Below are positions 12,970 through 23,785 of a DNA stretch of 64,000 nucleotides, in pieces. This stretch comes from Sporothrix humicola. Lineage: Eukaryota > Ascomycota > Sordariomycetes > Ophiostomatales > Ophiostomataceae. Below the pieces are notes generated by a model, which saw nothing but the letters and a program-made list of their open reading frames with translations, was not told where the DNA came from and searched no databases. Numbering within the stretch: the stretch's first letter is position 1; every line of letters starts with the position of its first letter. Where the stretch lies: assembly GCA_021396245.1 (NCBI GenBank), contig WNYE01000012.1, forward strand, positions 372,001-436,000. The letters are read 5' to 3'. Both the position numbers and the translations under genes were made by a program.

Positions 12970-14339
12970 CCTGTCTTACAGGTACCGTCCTCAGCTGCCC
13001 CGGACACTTATTACAACTTACAACTTACAGCACGGCTCGCATCCGCTTCCTCTTTTTCTATTTTGGCTTTTGACTTTTGACTCTCGGTTCCTTCAATACC
13101 ACTCGTGCTTGTGCTCCGTATCGTTCACGACATCCCACGATGCCGTCACCTCGACCTTTCGTCATTTTCGATTCCCACTTACCATTTCCCTGGTTCTCGT
13201 CGTCTCTTAGTCCCGGCTCCCAGTTCCAGTTCTGCCATGTCTGATTCTATTTTCGACCTTCACTTTGTCATCTTCCCTCTTGACCCCGTTTCGCCTCTTT
13301 TTGCCTCCTTCTTTTGCCTCTCTGCTCTTTTCTTCTTTCCCCTCTCTTGCCAGCCTGGCTCTTGACCCTGATCGGACATATGTTTCAATCTTGTCACCTC
13401 GTTTTTGTTTTCTTTTTTCTTCTTCTTAAAACAGAATCCAAGCTCCCCAAGAAGTCGATCCACACCCCGAGCCAAGCTCTCACCCACGCCCACCTAGCCC
13501 ATGCTCGTCTGTTTCGTCCTATCGCTCTTTCCGCGTTTTTGTGTACTCCGTACTCCTCCCTGGCTCTGTAGAACTCGTAAGGCTAGGACCCACAGTCACC
13601 ACACCACCGGGTTTTTCGATTCGTTTAAACACCGTGGACGCCAGACGGAGAGAACCCAAAAAGTTAGGCGACACCTTTTTTGCCTTTTTTCGTCCGTCTC
13701 CTTCATCTTAGACTGAGGCCCGACAAGTCAGGTGTCGGTTCTTTTGATGCGCTGGCGTGAACTTTGTTTGCGTGCCTTGGTTTTGAGTTTTATTATTTAG
13801 TTTATTTATCAAATCTTTATTTGATTTTTACCCGATTTCTGTTTGATTTTGGTTGGCTTTGCCATGATCTATTTCAGTTTACTTTATTTTTACCTTATTC
13901 CGTTCCATTTTCTTTTCTTTTTCTAGGCTTCGGTAGCCTTCCTTTTCCATTCACGATGGTTAAACAAAAACCAACAAAAATAAAATCAAGGAATAAACAC
14001 AAACCTAAAATAAATCAAAAATCAAAATCAGACTTTCACCCAAAACGAAGTAAAGACAACGTGGGCATGTCTCGCGTTTGCCTCTTTCCCCACGTCGCCT
14101 TTCTTTCAGGGCTTGTGAGTTAGCACGTTCTCATGGCTCATCTTTTCACATCTTGCTCATCAAGCGCCATCCTCCATCGTGATGGGCCATCGTGCTTTGC
14201 TCATCTTCGCCTCTTTCTGTAATTTCCGCTGCCAGCTGAAGCTTCGTCTTCCTCCGCTTCGGTCGCGCGGGAACTCGCGTTTCCGAGTCGCTTTATTACA
14301 CACACCTCCTTTCCTGACTCGCATCCCACGCCTTTTCAC

Positions 14340-14405
14340 CTTTTACACGCCTTTTACACGCCTTTTACACGCCTTTTACACGCCTTTTACACGCCTCTTT
14401 CACGC
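14340..14405. repeat. 11-bp minisatellite
   Basis: Five perfect copies of CTTTTACACGC run from 14340 to 14394, followed by a degenerate sixth copy to 14405. The array lies in pyrimidine-rich non-coding DNA. An 11-bp unit would be likely to vary in copy number between strains. Confidence 0.9.
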
Positions 14406-17400
14406 CTTTTTGCAAAATACTACCCCATACTCTGTAGTTTGTAGACCGATTCGCCTCCGCGTCTGTTTTGCGCTGCTTTGCCATCTCTTGCTATGCCATC
14501 TAGCCATTCTCGCTCTCGCTCGCTCTCCATCCTTATTTACTCCGCCTTTCTCTTGCTTATCGCCAATTTGCCACCATCCCTTCCTGGCCTCTTGCGAGTA
14601 CACAATAAACTCCTCAACTGGCGGCTACATCGCACCCTCGTCTGCGCTTGTCCTGCATATTGTGGGGATCCCCTTTTCTCTCATGTCACATCACTTTCAC
14701 CGTTACTATTGACGATTGTTGATGTAGTTGCCACACTTGTCAAAAAAAAAGGGAAAGGAAAAAAGGCGGAAGCCCGAGCTGCGGCGGTCGGCTATTTTTC
14801 TCTCCTTTCGCTTTCTTTTCCTTTTCCGAACTCCGGCCGGGCCTCGCAACATGGAGGCGATGAAGCAGAAGGTCAGAAGGAAAGAGTCGGTTAGAAAAGG
14901 TTGACGCGTTCGAGCCAAGATCCGAGTCGAACTGACAGTAAGAAAAGAAAATAAAAGGATGGCAAAAAAAAAAAAAAGAGGCGCGCCATGCACGTGGGGG
15001 GACAATCACGGAGCGCGGCAACTTCCATTTGCAAAGACTTGCCATAATTGGAGAAAAAAAGAGGAGGCGGGGATATGCAAAATACACAGTACAGAGCGTG
15101 CGTGCGCCTGTGCGTTTGTGCGTCGTGTCGTGCATCGCGAGGCGAAGGGATGTGCACAAGGCTGCATATCACTGTTGTTGTTTTGGCCGCTTTTTTCTTT
15201 CTTCTCCTTTTGTTCTTCCCTTACCATCCCCTTCCTGCACATCTCTTTTTTCGCCTCCCTTGGCTGCAGTTTTGACGCGTTTTGGACTTTTTGGCCTCAG
15301 CAGCCACCCCCCTTTGTTTTTGTTGTGTGGTGTTTTGTGTATCTCCATGTTTTTCGTCGAGCGTTCTTTATTTGCTGTTTGCCGTCAAAGACTGCTACTG
15401 CATTGAGTACATTAAATTGCAAAGACTGCATCGCTAGCCTTGTCGCCTCGCCACCTTTCCCCTCTCATCTCGTCCTCTTCCCATACGATGCTCATTCTCA
15501 TAGGGCTGGTTTTTTCTCTCTCAAAATATTCGAAGTAATCCCATTCCGTCACCCCCCACCACTCCGGAAAGGACACTCTTACGTACGACGCAATCAACTC
15601 GACACTTGTGTGCTACGGCGTTCGGTGTGGCTGGCCTCGGTATAAGCTTGTCCTGATTCTGTCAGAGGCGTTGTCGTGTCGTTATGGGTTATGCTATGCT
15701 GAGTTTGTGTCTTAAAATCAGTTAGGCAGCTGGTCCGAGAGCCGCACAGATACACCGCATTATCATCCGTATGTTACTTTTTTCGGTCTTCTTCTCTTCC
15801 TTCTTTTTTTCTTCTTCATCCTTCTACCTCTGTTTTCTTTCCTCCTCTCCCCTCCTTTCCCCCCAAAGTGGAAGGTCGACACAAAAGTTGGACCCAAAAG
15901 TTGGACACAATACGTGCAAGCCGAGTCGAAAATCGAAAAGCATACGCATTTCGTGCATTGGGGATTCGTACGCCTTCTACGAATCCCTGTCTTGGCGGGT
16001 AAGTCTCCATCATCACCCAACACCTCTCTTTCGGTCTTTGTCCCCTTTAGTCGGATTGCTGACAATTCTATCAACCCGAATGCACAGGTTTTTCACATCT
16101 CGACAATCTTATATCTTACATCGTACATTGTTTGTCCACGTCCGTGTCGTCAACGCCAAGCTTTCGCTCTCGATCCTTCCTTCTCGGTTGCGTCGCCCGC
16201 CGAATAAGTCTAATCTTTGTGACAGTTTGTGTCTGTCTGTGTCTGTCTATGTCTGTCTATGATTGTCCGTGTTCGTCGTCTGGTGTCATCAACGCGCAAT
16301 GCCCACCCCCCCCCCCCCCCCCCATCCCCTCCCCAGTCTTCGTCACTTTCCATGTCTTCCGTGTCTTCCGTCTCCGCCTTTTCGTCTGTTGGTCTTGTAA
16401 ACTGTGTAAATCATGTAAATTGCGCCGATCGTTCCTCGAAACGTCGTAATCCAGTTGAGCCGCATGGTGCAAGAAAATCAAGTGAAGCAGAAGCTAAAAG
16501 GATGCGAAGATGAATGTAGGCCGTGGAGCATACGACACGACTGGCGTGCCGAGGCCACAGAGTGTAATACTCCGTAAACCACACAGCAATACCTGCACCT
16601 GCAGACTGTCTGCACACAAGACCTGCACGTCGTATGCTGCAAAACAAGCCGAATTCAAATCACAACTGAAAACAGCCGAAATCCAAAGCAGTGTAACCCC
16701 TTTTCCCGCTCTGTTGGGTGGCGAATTTACCGTGGATGCTGTGTTAATTCAAATCAAACTGCGACTCTACACGATGCATTGCTGTCTAGAAATGCTGTGT
16801 ATTACAGCGTATGCAGAACTCAAAAATACGCCGGTAGGACAAACGATGCTTGAACGCGGCCAAAAAACGCCCAGCCTGCCGAGACTGCGCTCCGTTTCTT
16901 TTCCTTTGCGTCCCTTTGCTCTTTTCCCTCCCTATCTCCTCCCACGATCTCCTATGCCCAATATCTCCAATCTCCATAATCTCGTTCTCAGTAATATTCC
17001 CCAGCCTCTTGCTTTCCACCCTATGACCCCCACTGCCCTTTAGACGCGCTCCGCGCATGTCCGAGGAGGGAGGAACGACGCTGCATGACGATGCCAAAGA
17101 AGAACGGCGTCGACGGAAAAAAAAAAAACGCCCAACCCAAATAATGTATTGGAGTAATACCACAACCACAAGCAAACGTCTGCAGCCACCGCACTTGTAG
17201 ACGCGCATTCATAGTCAATGCAGGCAATAGTCTGCGCAAACAGGCACAAAACAACCAACAAATAATAAAAATAACACACAACACAAACAAACACAAAAAC
17301 ACAACCAGTCTCGGAACTAGAAATGCCACATCTGACTTAGACCAGGCTTGGACTAAGACTACGCCTGACCACAAGACCACAAAGATACAAGAACACAACG

Positions 17401-18032
17401 TTGAAACAGCCACACAGAAACGTATCATCGTCTCCAGCTATCCCCAAAGGTCTAGTTTAGATGCTGGACGGAGAGAGAAATACTCCGCAAAGCTCAAAGA
17501 CAGCCTCGGGATACGATCGGCCTCTTGCTCCGCGGCCCGCGTCTTATTCGTCGTCGACATTCCAAATGCCCCCATTCTGTGCCATTTTGTGCCATTTTGT
17601 GCTACAACACAGACGTCAACGTCGGAGGTAGGCGATTGTCCCATATTGTCCCAGGATTGGGATGGAGATGGAGATTATGATTCCGCCTTTGTAGCTTCTG
17701 TTCCTCCTTCCGCGCATTGTGCATCGTGTCTTTTTGATGGCCATCGTCGTCTGCATCCGAGGATGCGCCTTGCATGTTTGTGGCCTCAATATTTTGGCCA
17801 TCGCCATGCATTTTTCATCCCACGTCCCGTGCGTACTCCGGAGATGGCATCTCCTATCTCCAAGTATCGCCAAGTCTCATCCTCCATCCTCCATCTCAGC
17901 CATTTCCCCCATCCCCTCCGTTCCCTCCATCTACCCCCATTCTGCATTCTGCGTTTCGGTACGATTTGGTCTTTGTCTATCTTCACCCTCCCCCTTTTGC
18001 ATCCCATTTGTCATGACGGTCAAGCCACCAAG

Positions 18033-18080
18033 CTCCAAGCCAGACTCCAAGCCAAACTCCAAGCCAAACTCCAAGCAATG
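18033..18080. repeat. 12-bp tandem repeat, four copies
   Basis: Four 12-bp units beginning CTCCAAGC are tandemly arranged; units two and three are identical, while one and four carry small changes at the 3' end. On the + strand they read as an S-K-P-N type repeat in a short open frame. I see no support that this frame is a gene. Confidence 0.85.
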
Positions 18081-20002
18081 CCAAACATCCCAAAAACGTG
18101 TATTCGAGTTTTCGTCCCCAACATCCCCAGCCACCCCCTTCTCTTCAGGCATACCATCACGGTCTTGGACCGGAAGCCATGAACAAAAGTGGCGGATGTT
18201 GACGACGGCGTCAGATGGTGAATGGTAATGGTAAATGGTAAATAGTGGCGTGCATTCGTAGGGCTGCAGTTAGGAGGTGAACAAATAAAAGGCGAAAGTG
18301 CACGCGCGGTCGGGTGACGACGGTCAAACGACGAGTGGTAAATACTATGGCCTATGCCGCCGAGAGCCTGTCCGAACCAGGCCAGCCCAGCCCAGCCTTC
18401 CTTCTCTTGGCGAATGCGAGCAGCCAAGAGGATATCGTGGATTCCAAAATAACGCCGAGTCGGGTTCCGGCAGAGGCTCTTTTTCTTTCTCTGCCCTCTC
18501 CTTCCGTGGCAGTTGTTTTCTTCCCCCCCGCTGGCAGTGCTTGGCTTGGCCGGCCTAGTATTTGGGTCTTGGTAGTTGTAGCCGGCCCGAAAGTGAGACG
18601 AGGCTAGAGAAGAGGCGTATAATGTGTCAAAAATGTAAAGGCGTCGAGGAAATGTTCCGTGGCGTCTTGTTGACAACGGCCTCGCTTGGTATTGTATTCA
18701 AGTGGTAGATGTAGTGTAGCATTGTCAGCTGGACAGGGGAGAGATGTCTTGGGTATAGGGCAAAAAGAAGACGAACAAAATCAACCGGAGAATAGGCCAA
18801 TGTGTCAAGACCACAGACTGGGCACTTCTCATAGGGCTGGCTGGGCGCTTGCACTTGCACGCCGCAGCCGGGATACACAAAGGTAGACACGAGAAGGAAA
18901 GGCGCCTACAACTGCCTTCAACTGCCTTCAACAGCCCAACCACCTACACCCAGAATCGGTGACAGCCCGGAGCTTTCTGGAATTAGAGTGCCTGCAAGCT
19001 GTCGTAGGAGCTGCAATGGGAGCCGTTGTGGAACCATCCCCGAGAAGAGAGGTATGATGGTTGGCTAGGTGGCACAAACGGAGACTGGACTTCACGCTGC
19101 AGACTGTATCGTTATTTGTAATTTGTGTGGTCGATTAGGCCGTCGTAGCCCAGGCCGAGGCTCGTTGGGTTGGGCAAGGATATTGGCAATGTGTTCCTGC
19201 AAACCAGTGTCGGACGGAGCGAAGGCGACCAACGGTCAGGGCTAGGTTTGTGGTACGATGACGGAGCATGAAGAGCCCAAAGGTCTGCCGGATGCAATTC
19301 TTTTCCTCGATGGACAGATAGGCAGCGGAGATGGAGATGGAGATGGCAAAGCGATGCTGTTGCCGACATTCTGGGCTGGCCCACCTCGTGTCTTTCTGGC
19401 TGTCAACATACAGTCCATTGATCCAAGTGTCATGAACAGGCGGCACTGTTTCGTACAGGACCACCACTTTCTCAGAAATTTGGCACAGAATACCGTGCCG
19501 AGCAGCACGATGGACTCTCCCAGAGTATGTAGTGTATGCTTTGTGTATTTTAGGCTGGCTGGGTGTAGTTGGCAAGGTTCTGCTGTCTTACATAGGAGGC
19601 TCCTTTGTGAACACCACGGATGTGTCTCTGACCATCACCACCACCTCTGGCCCGGCAACGGCCACTAATGCCTGTGACAACAACCCGCCTATTCCTGTCG
19701 ACTCTCCGAGACCTATTCATGTTGTAATATAAATTCCTCGTCTTTTGTATGCCACGATGTCAGCTTTGATGCTGACCATATGTCGTGGCATTGGTGGAGT
19801 TGAGGATGGCGGAGGAAGTGCGGTCGAACTTAAAGGGAATCAAGCCGTAGCCATGGCTCGGAGGGAGTGAACTGTTCCCGAGTGATTCTCTAAGAATTGT
19901 CGAACAGTTTTCGAAGGTTGCGGCACCGTCAGTGTCGCGTCAGTGTCGCGTCAGGTTTCGATCAGAGGGTCAGGCATCTCGAGTTTTTGAGTCCGGTCGA
20001 GC

Positions 20003-20395
20003 TCACATTCGGGCTCCGGACCAGCCAAGACTCAAGAAGGCACCCAAATTGCAAAAGAAAAGTCGATTGCCGAACAAGTTGTCATCAAAGACACTGCCCA
20101 GAAGCATGATGGGCTCTTCTCGAGGATGAGCGGTGATGGGTCCCAGTTCTTGAGCGAGTAACCAGCCGGGATGTACGTAGATGCGAATGTAACGGCTCGT
20201 CCATGGACGGCCGTCAATCTTCATCTGTACATTGTACTCGGGCCCGCCTCTTGTGGTTCTATTCAAAGAGCAACCCCTAGCAAGGTGTTGTAGAGGACTT
20301 GTGGAGGTATGATGAATGGTGACATCTGTGATGAGCAACAGCGTGCCGCTCCGTCGTCGACTCCCACACGTCTTGGTCGATTTCAGACAACCCAA
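20003..20395 (-). pseudogene. Frameshifted remnant, fungal 'gp1-like' hypothetical family
   Basis: Two neighbouring minus-strand frames carry peptides that belong together. One reads YIPAGYSLKNWDP (about 20140-20180); the other reads EEPIMLLGSVFDDN (about 20080-20122). From memory, a large Sordariomycete family often mis-annotated as vegetative cell wall protein gp1 has these two segments joined as a single motif, followed by a W-x-Y-D-W-T segment. Here about 17 extra bases separate them and shift the frame, and the expected downstream segment is not visible. I read this as a broken copy. The family assignment rests on recollection of the motif only, so confidence is low. Confidence 0.35.
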
Positions 20396-21210
20396 GGCGT
20401 AAGATGCCGGTTGCTAGTCAAGGGGGAAAGTCGGTTGGGTTTAGGACAAGGCCCAAGACGTGCAGTAAAGGGATGTCGAGGAAATGGAGGTCGCGAGATT
20501 TCCAGCGTGAGAGTAGCTGTCCTGGAGGGATGGGGTATCGAATCTTGATGTCAACAAAACATCGACAGGAGTCAAAAATCAAAACAAATCAGGAGGGAAG
20601 AATATCAAGCTTGTACCTGCCTTTGTCGAGTCTTGGTGGCTTGGCGGTCTGGTGACAATGGCAAGAGCGACACGGAAATGGCGGCGTCTCTACCAGCAAC
20701 CTTCCCCAGCGCAAACAAACAGACTAGTCGAGCCAGTAGCTATTACCTTAGCATTGATCACGATCGTTCCTTCCTCTTCTCGGACCATTGCTATCCTCTG
20801 TCTTGATTTTTAATTCATCGGGAGAGGAAAGAGCAGGAAAGACCGACGACTGGCCCAAAATGGAAGCTTCCAAAGTTGATGTCAATGGTAAGAGCGACCA
20901 TCATCATCATCATCACCATCATATCGCCAACCTACCAGCCTCTATCCATCGAAACACCATCCCACTCTCTCTGGTCATTTGAACACTCCCTTTCGGTCGA
21001 CTGTCGTAGCTGACCAGACAGGCGATACAAGCGGCACCCGGTATATCCACAAACTATTCGAAAGATCGAGCCACCGGCGCAGCCAAATCTTGAAGGCTTA
21101 CACCCACTCGCCCGAATAAACAACACCGGAAGCCCAAACTTACAGACGGCTTATAAGTATTGGCATATTTAAAAAATACATTGTTTTCGTTGTATTCGTC
21201 CGATTCGTTG

Positions 21211-21282
21211 TTGTAAGTGTTGTAAGTGTTGTAAGTGCTGTAAGTGATGTAAGTGATGTAAGTGTTGTAAGTGTTGTAAGTG
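21211..21282. repeat. 9-bp minisatellite, eight copies
   Basis: Eight consecutive 9-bp units of the form NTGTAAGTG occur: three with T first, then one C, two A, and two T. Read on the minus strand the array is open and encodes a Thr-Tyr-Asn/Ile/Ser tripeptide repeat. Read on the + strand every unit contains GTAAGT, the consensus fungal 5' splice site. No intact gene encloses the array. Confidence 0.9.
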
Positions 21283-22058
21283 TTAAACTCGTAGTTGGTC
21301 AGGATCTGGCGGGCAAGTTCCGGATCAAGTCGCGATGGTCGCTGTTGTGTCGAGCTCAAGAGGGGAGAGACAGGGAGGCCGTCCACTTCGAGTCATCCGC
21401 GTTTCTTGTAGAAGGCAGGAGCTTGCCTGCCTGTCTGCCTGCCCATGCCTCGAATTAGAATCGAGCCATCTCAAAAAGCAAAGAAGGAAGGAATGAAATT
21501 ATGTGCCCGTCAAGAGGGCTGGAGGTGGCCCGTCCAGTATTCTGGATAACGCTTAAGGGACCTCACTATGATACAGAGCTCATTGGGGCGGCCAATTCAT
21601 GGCTACGGCCGACCTCTCGTTTTTGAGCTCTATATGGATCCATACTCCATTCAGATAAAGAATTGGATGCCATCAATGAGTCGGAGTGAGGTTGCACAAT
21701 GTCAAGCTCGGAGCTGGGCGGGCCCTAATTGGCTGATTAAGCAAGAGGCCTTGGTGGACCTAAAGAACTGCATCGCAGAGGTAGCTCCCGCACGCTATCA
21801 GCCCTATGACATCAATGCATCAACAAATCGAGTTTATGGGAAAGGACAAAAACACCAAAATCGCCATCAAGCAAAAAAAGCTTATCAAGCCACAACATTC
21901 CTCCGTCTCCTCTCTCTTTTCTCTTTTCTACTCAAGTTCTCTCCTTGTCTCCTTGTTTCTTCCATCTCTTCTCTACTCGCACTCAACGATCCTCCAAAAC
22001 CAAGCTCAACATCTATTCTCGATTTAGATCCTCGACCAAACACGCAGGAAATCTCGAG

Positions 22059-22628
22059 ATGGAGCCCGACAGAAACGGAGGGTCCGACTCATGGGGCAGT
22101 GATAATGCTTGGAAGGAAACCAGGCTAAGGTCGGCACTCGGCTTACCCAGCATACAAGCGATGGAGACATTCCCTGTCAGCCTCAAACGCGACAGTGTAT
22201 TTAAGACGGCGAAAGAGGTCCAAATCGCCCTAGACTTGACATTCGAACCCAAGGCTTGCAAGGGCACGATGACCCGCCCGTGGGAGGACCGTCCTCCAGG
22301 CACTTGTTATAGTCGACTTGACATTGAGTTCTGTTTAGTTCCAGCTCCGTCTCAGCTTGAACTTGACGACCTTTGCCAAGTTCGTACCGACTACGTTATC
22401 ATCGACAATAAGCATCTCTGTCTAAGCTACCCAACAGCTTATATATCCGAGTCCAAGAAGAAATTAAAACGCCGTCCAAAATGGATGAAGGACGAGGACC
22501 GCGCCAACAAGGCAGCCCTCGAAAAGTATGCCGAATTTTGGGAAAAGAAGGATGAGCTTTCGCAGGAGGAGCGTATCGCTTGGATGTCTAGGGAACTCGA
22601 CAATCTGAAGTCTAAGAAGTTGGCATAG
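22059..22628 (+). CDS. Orphan protein A of a tandem paralog pair
   Basis: This intronless frame encodes 189 aa and begins with MEPDRNGGSD. I do not recognise the family. It has no signal peptide and no membrane segment, so a cytosolic or nuclear protein is expected. The middle carries a conserved-looking core: L-G-L-P near residues 28-31, D-S-V-F-x-T-A, then L-D-L-T-F, and a C-L-V-P motif. The C-terminal third is strongly charged and probably helical, with P-T-A-Y, a Lys/Arg-rich linker, F-W-E-K-K-D, E-R-I-A-W-M and a Lys-rich end. The same order of motifs recurs in the gene about 560 bp downstream on the same strand, which is the best evidence that both are real. I chose this ATG because the similarity to the second copy starts shortly after it. 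The frame is open further upstream, so a longer N terminus is possible. Confidence 0.7.
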   Translation: MEPDRNGGSDSWGSDNAWKETRLRSALGLPSIQAMETFPVSLKRDSVFKTAKEVQIALDLTFEPKACKGTMTRPWEDRPPGTCYSRLDIEFCLVPAPSQLELDDLCQVRTDYVIIDNKHLCLSYPTAYISESKKKLKRRPKWMKDEDRANKAALEKYAEFWEKKDELSQEERIAWMSRELDNLKSKKLA

Positions 22629-23151
22629 GGTAGTTGTTTGATACCGAGCGGCTATGCCAGCTAAATTGCTGCCAAAATTCCACTTCCCATACGGCATATA
22701 GCGTCTTTGCTTTGATCAAATACCACAGCCATAGTCAGAATTAGACAAATCAAAACATACAGTCCACACAGATACTTGCTTAGATAACCGGGCCCGATGA
22801 ATTCAAAATAATGATCAAAGTTATTGCACCGAATACGTTCAACCTTTAGCCGCATGTGCGCAGTCACGGGCTCTAACATTTCACCATTCGAGTCATTACA
22901 TAATCGAACGATCTTGGAATTATGTAAGTACACCCAACACTCGTCCAATGTTGCAAGCTTCGGCCTTCTCGGTTTTTTTCATCGTTTTTTCCACGCCATC
23001 CAATGCTTTCTAAACCTCCAGAAACATACATAGCATCCATTCTTCCAACTTTCTCACGGCACTTCCTGTAAGATCCCTCCGTCTCGCGCAGTTCCTCTCT
23101 GAAATGTGTGGAAGAATAGAGGCAAGGCTAGACTGCTAACCCCCTGCATGC
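22629..23151. other. Spacer between the two paralogs
   Basis: No second gene is clear here. A minus-strand frame at 22661-22879 starts with ATG and would give 72 residues with one hydrophobic segment, but its codon use is AT-rich, unlike the neighbours, and I do not trust it. On the + strand, GTAAGT at 22924 and GTAAGA at 23068 are possible donors for a leader intron ending at 23156. Confidence 0.4.
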
Positions 23152-23180
23152 TTTAGATCCACAACCAAACAAACAGAAAT
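23152..23180 (+). promoter_or_regulatory. Conserved 5' leader segment with possible 3' splice site
   Basis: The bases TTTAGATCC followed by an A/C-rich stretch lie just before the second paralog and match 22023-22052 before the first. Upstream of this copy is GCTAAC, a good branch-point sequence, 13 bases before the TTTAG. Together they look like the end of an intron in the 5' leader. The conservation shows that the duplication included leader DNA. Confidence 0.45.
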
Positions 23181-23191
23181 AACTACTCCCA

Positions 23192-23785
23192 ATGGCGCCC
23201 GACAGTCATAAAGAGGGCGGCCTAAGGGACCCTAATGTGTGGATCGAATATGATCTGGCGCAGGTTCTCGGCCTTCCAAACGGAATGGAGACGATGAGAT
23301 TTGCTCTCAGCCTTGAACCCGACAGTGTTTTCAACACGGCGCAGGAGGCCAAAGACGGCCTGGACTTGACGTTTTTGCCCGAGACTGTTGAAGGCAAGAT
23401 GATCCCCCTTGGGAACAAGAGACGGCCCCGGGGCCTCATTCGGTACTGTCTGGTTCCAGTTGACTCCAAGAATAACCTGAGGGAGCTTTGCAAAGTTGAC
23501 GACGACTACGGGCTTGTTCCTGTCGACAACAGGAACGGTAGCCTGCTTGTCCCGACAGCTTATCTTGATGAGTCTAGGAAAAACATAAAGCGCGACCAAG
23601 AGAGCAAGGACCGGGACCGCGCCGTGAAGGAAGCACTCGAAAAGCACGCCGACTTTTGGGAGAAGAAAGACGACATGACCGTGAAGGAGCGCGTCGCTTG
23701 GATGCGCGAGGAACTCGCCCGTCAGGGGAGGGCCCAAGCAAACGCAGGGTTGCCGATGGATGAGGGCGAAGAGGAGAAAAGATGA
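23192..23785 (+). CDS. Orphan protein B of a tandem paralog pair
   Basis: This intronless frame encodes 197 aa and starts MAPDSHKEGG. It is a paralog of the gene at 22059-22628. Shared features in order are N-x-W near the start, L-G-L-P, D-S-V-F-N-T-A, L-D-L-T-F, C-L-V-P, P-T-A-Y, F-W-E-K-K-D and E-R-V-A-W-M. Over the C-terminal P-T-A-Y to E-L segment roughly 33 of 56 aligned residues are identical by my count. The tail is longer and ends in acidic and basic residues. No signal peptide, membrane segment or known domain is visible. The charged C-terminal third should be helical. The spacing and same orientation indicate an unequal-crossover tandem duplication followed by marked divergence. The function is unknown. 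Confidence 0.75.
   Translation: MAPDSHKEGGLRDPNVWIEYDLAQVLGLPNGMETMRFALSLEPDSVFNTAQEAKDGLDLTFLPETVEGKMIPLGNKRRPRGLIRYCLVPVDSKNNLRELCKVDDDYGLVPVDNRNGSLLVPTAYLDESRKNIKRDQESKDRDRAVKEALEKHADFWEKKDDMTVKERVAWMREELARQGRAQANAGLPMDEGEEEKR

Larger units (their letters stand above)
12970..18599. other. Gene-poor stretch, mostly pyrimidine-rich on the + strand
   Basis: Long C/T-rich blocks on the + strand dominate, with an 18-C run at 16306-16323 and several minisatellites. Open frames here are Ser/Leu/Phe/Pro-rich artefacts of that composition. An ATG-initiated 177-codon frame at 16510-17043 and a 71-codon frame at 18014-18229 follow C/T-rich DNA, as fungal genes often do, but their translations show no domain or recognisable composition. 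TACTCCGTA occurs at 13544 and 16568. Confidence 0.5.
18600..21400 (-). other. Region with minus-strand coding-like fragments, no intact gene
   Basis: Several minus-strand frames look more protein-like than the surrounding DNA, but none has an ATG start and intact structure. The frame at 18627-18890 contains a paired-cysteine stretch of the form PGCG followed 13 residues later by CPVCG, reminiscent of a zinc ribbon. The frame at 19135-19575 gives a 146-residue mixed-composition peptide that I do not recognise. The frame at 20003-20395 resembles a known fungal family and is listed separately. The region may hold one or more decayed genes or an intron-rich gene I could not assemble. Confidence 0.3.

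Noticed and set aside
14959..15645. ATG-initiated + frame of 228 codons
   Set aside because: It starts with a Lys run from a poly-A tract and continues into Phe/Leu/Ser strings of a pyrimidine-rich block. No domain, signal or consistent composition supports it.
16510..17043. ATG-initiated + frame of 177 codons after C/T-rich DNA
   Set aside because: The upstream context looks promoter-like, but the translation has no recognisable domain, conserved spacing or membrane/signal feature. RNA evidence would be needed.
18014..18229. Small + frame of 71 codons with an S-K-P-N repeat
   Set aside because: The repeat comes from a 12-bp minisatellite and the rest is unremarkable. The C/T-rich sequence before the ATG is common throughout this region.
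20890..20922. CAT/CAC repeat encoding poly-His
   Set aside because: A short trinucleotide microsatellite in a frame with no other coding support.
22661..22879. Minus-strand 72-codon frame with one hydrophobic segment between the paralogs
   Set aside because: It is AT-rich in codon use, short, without homolog evidence, and lies in the probable leader/promoter of the second paralog.
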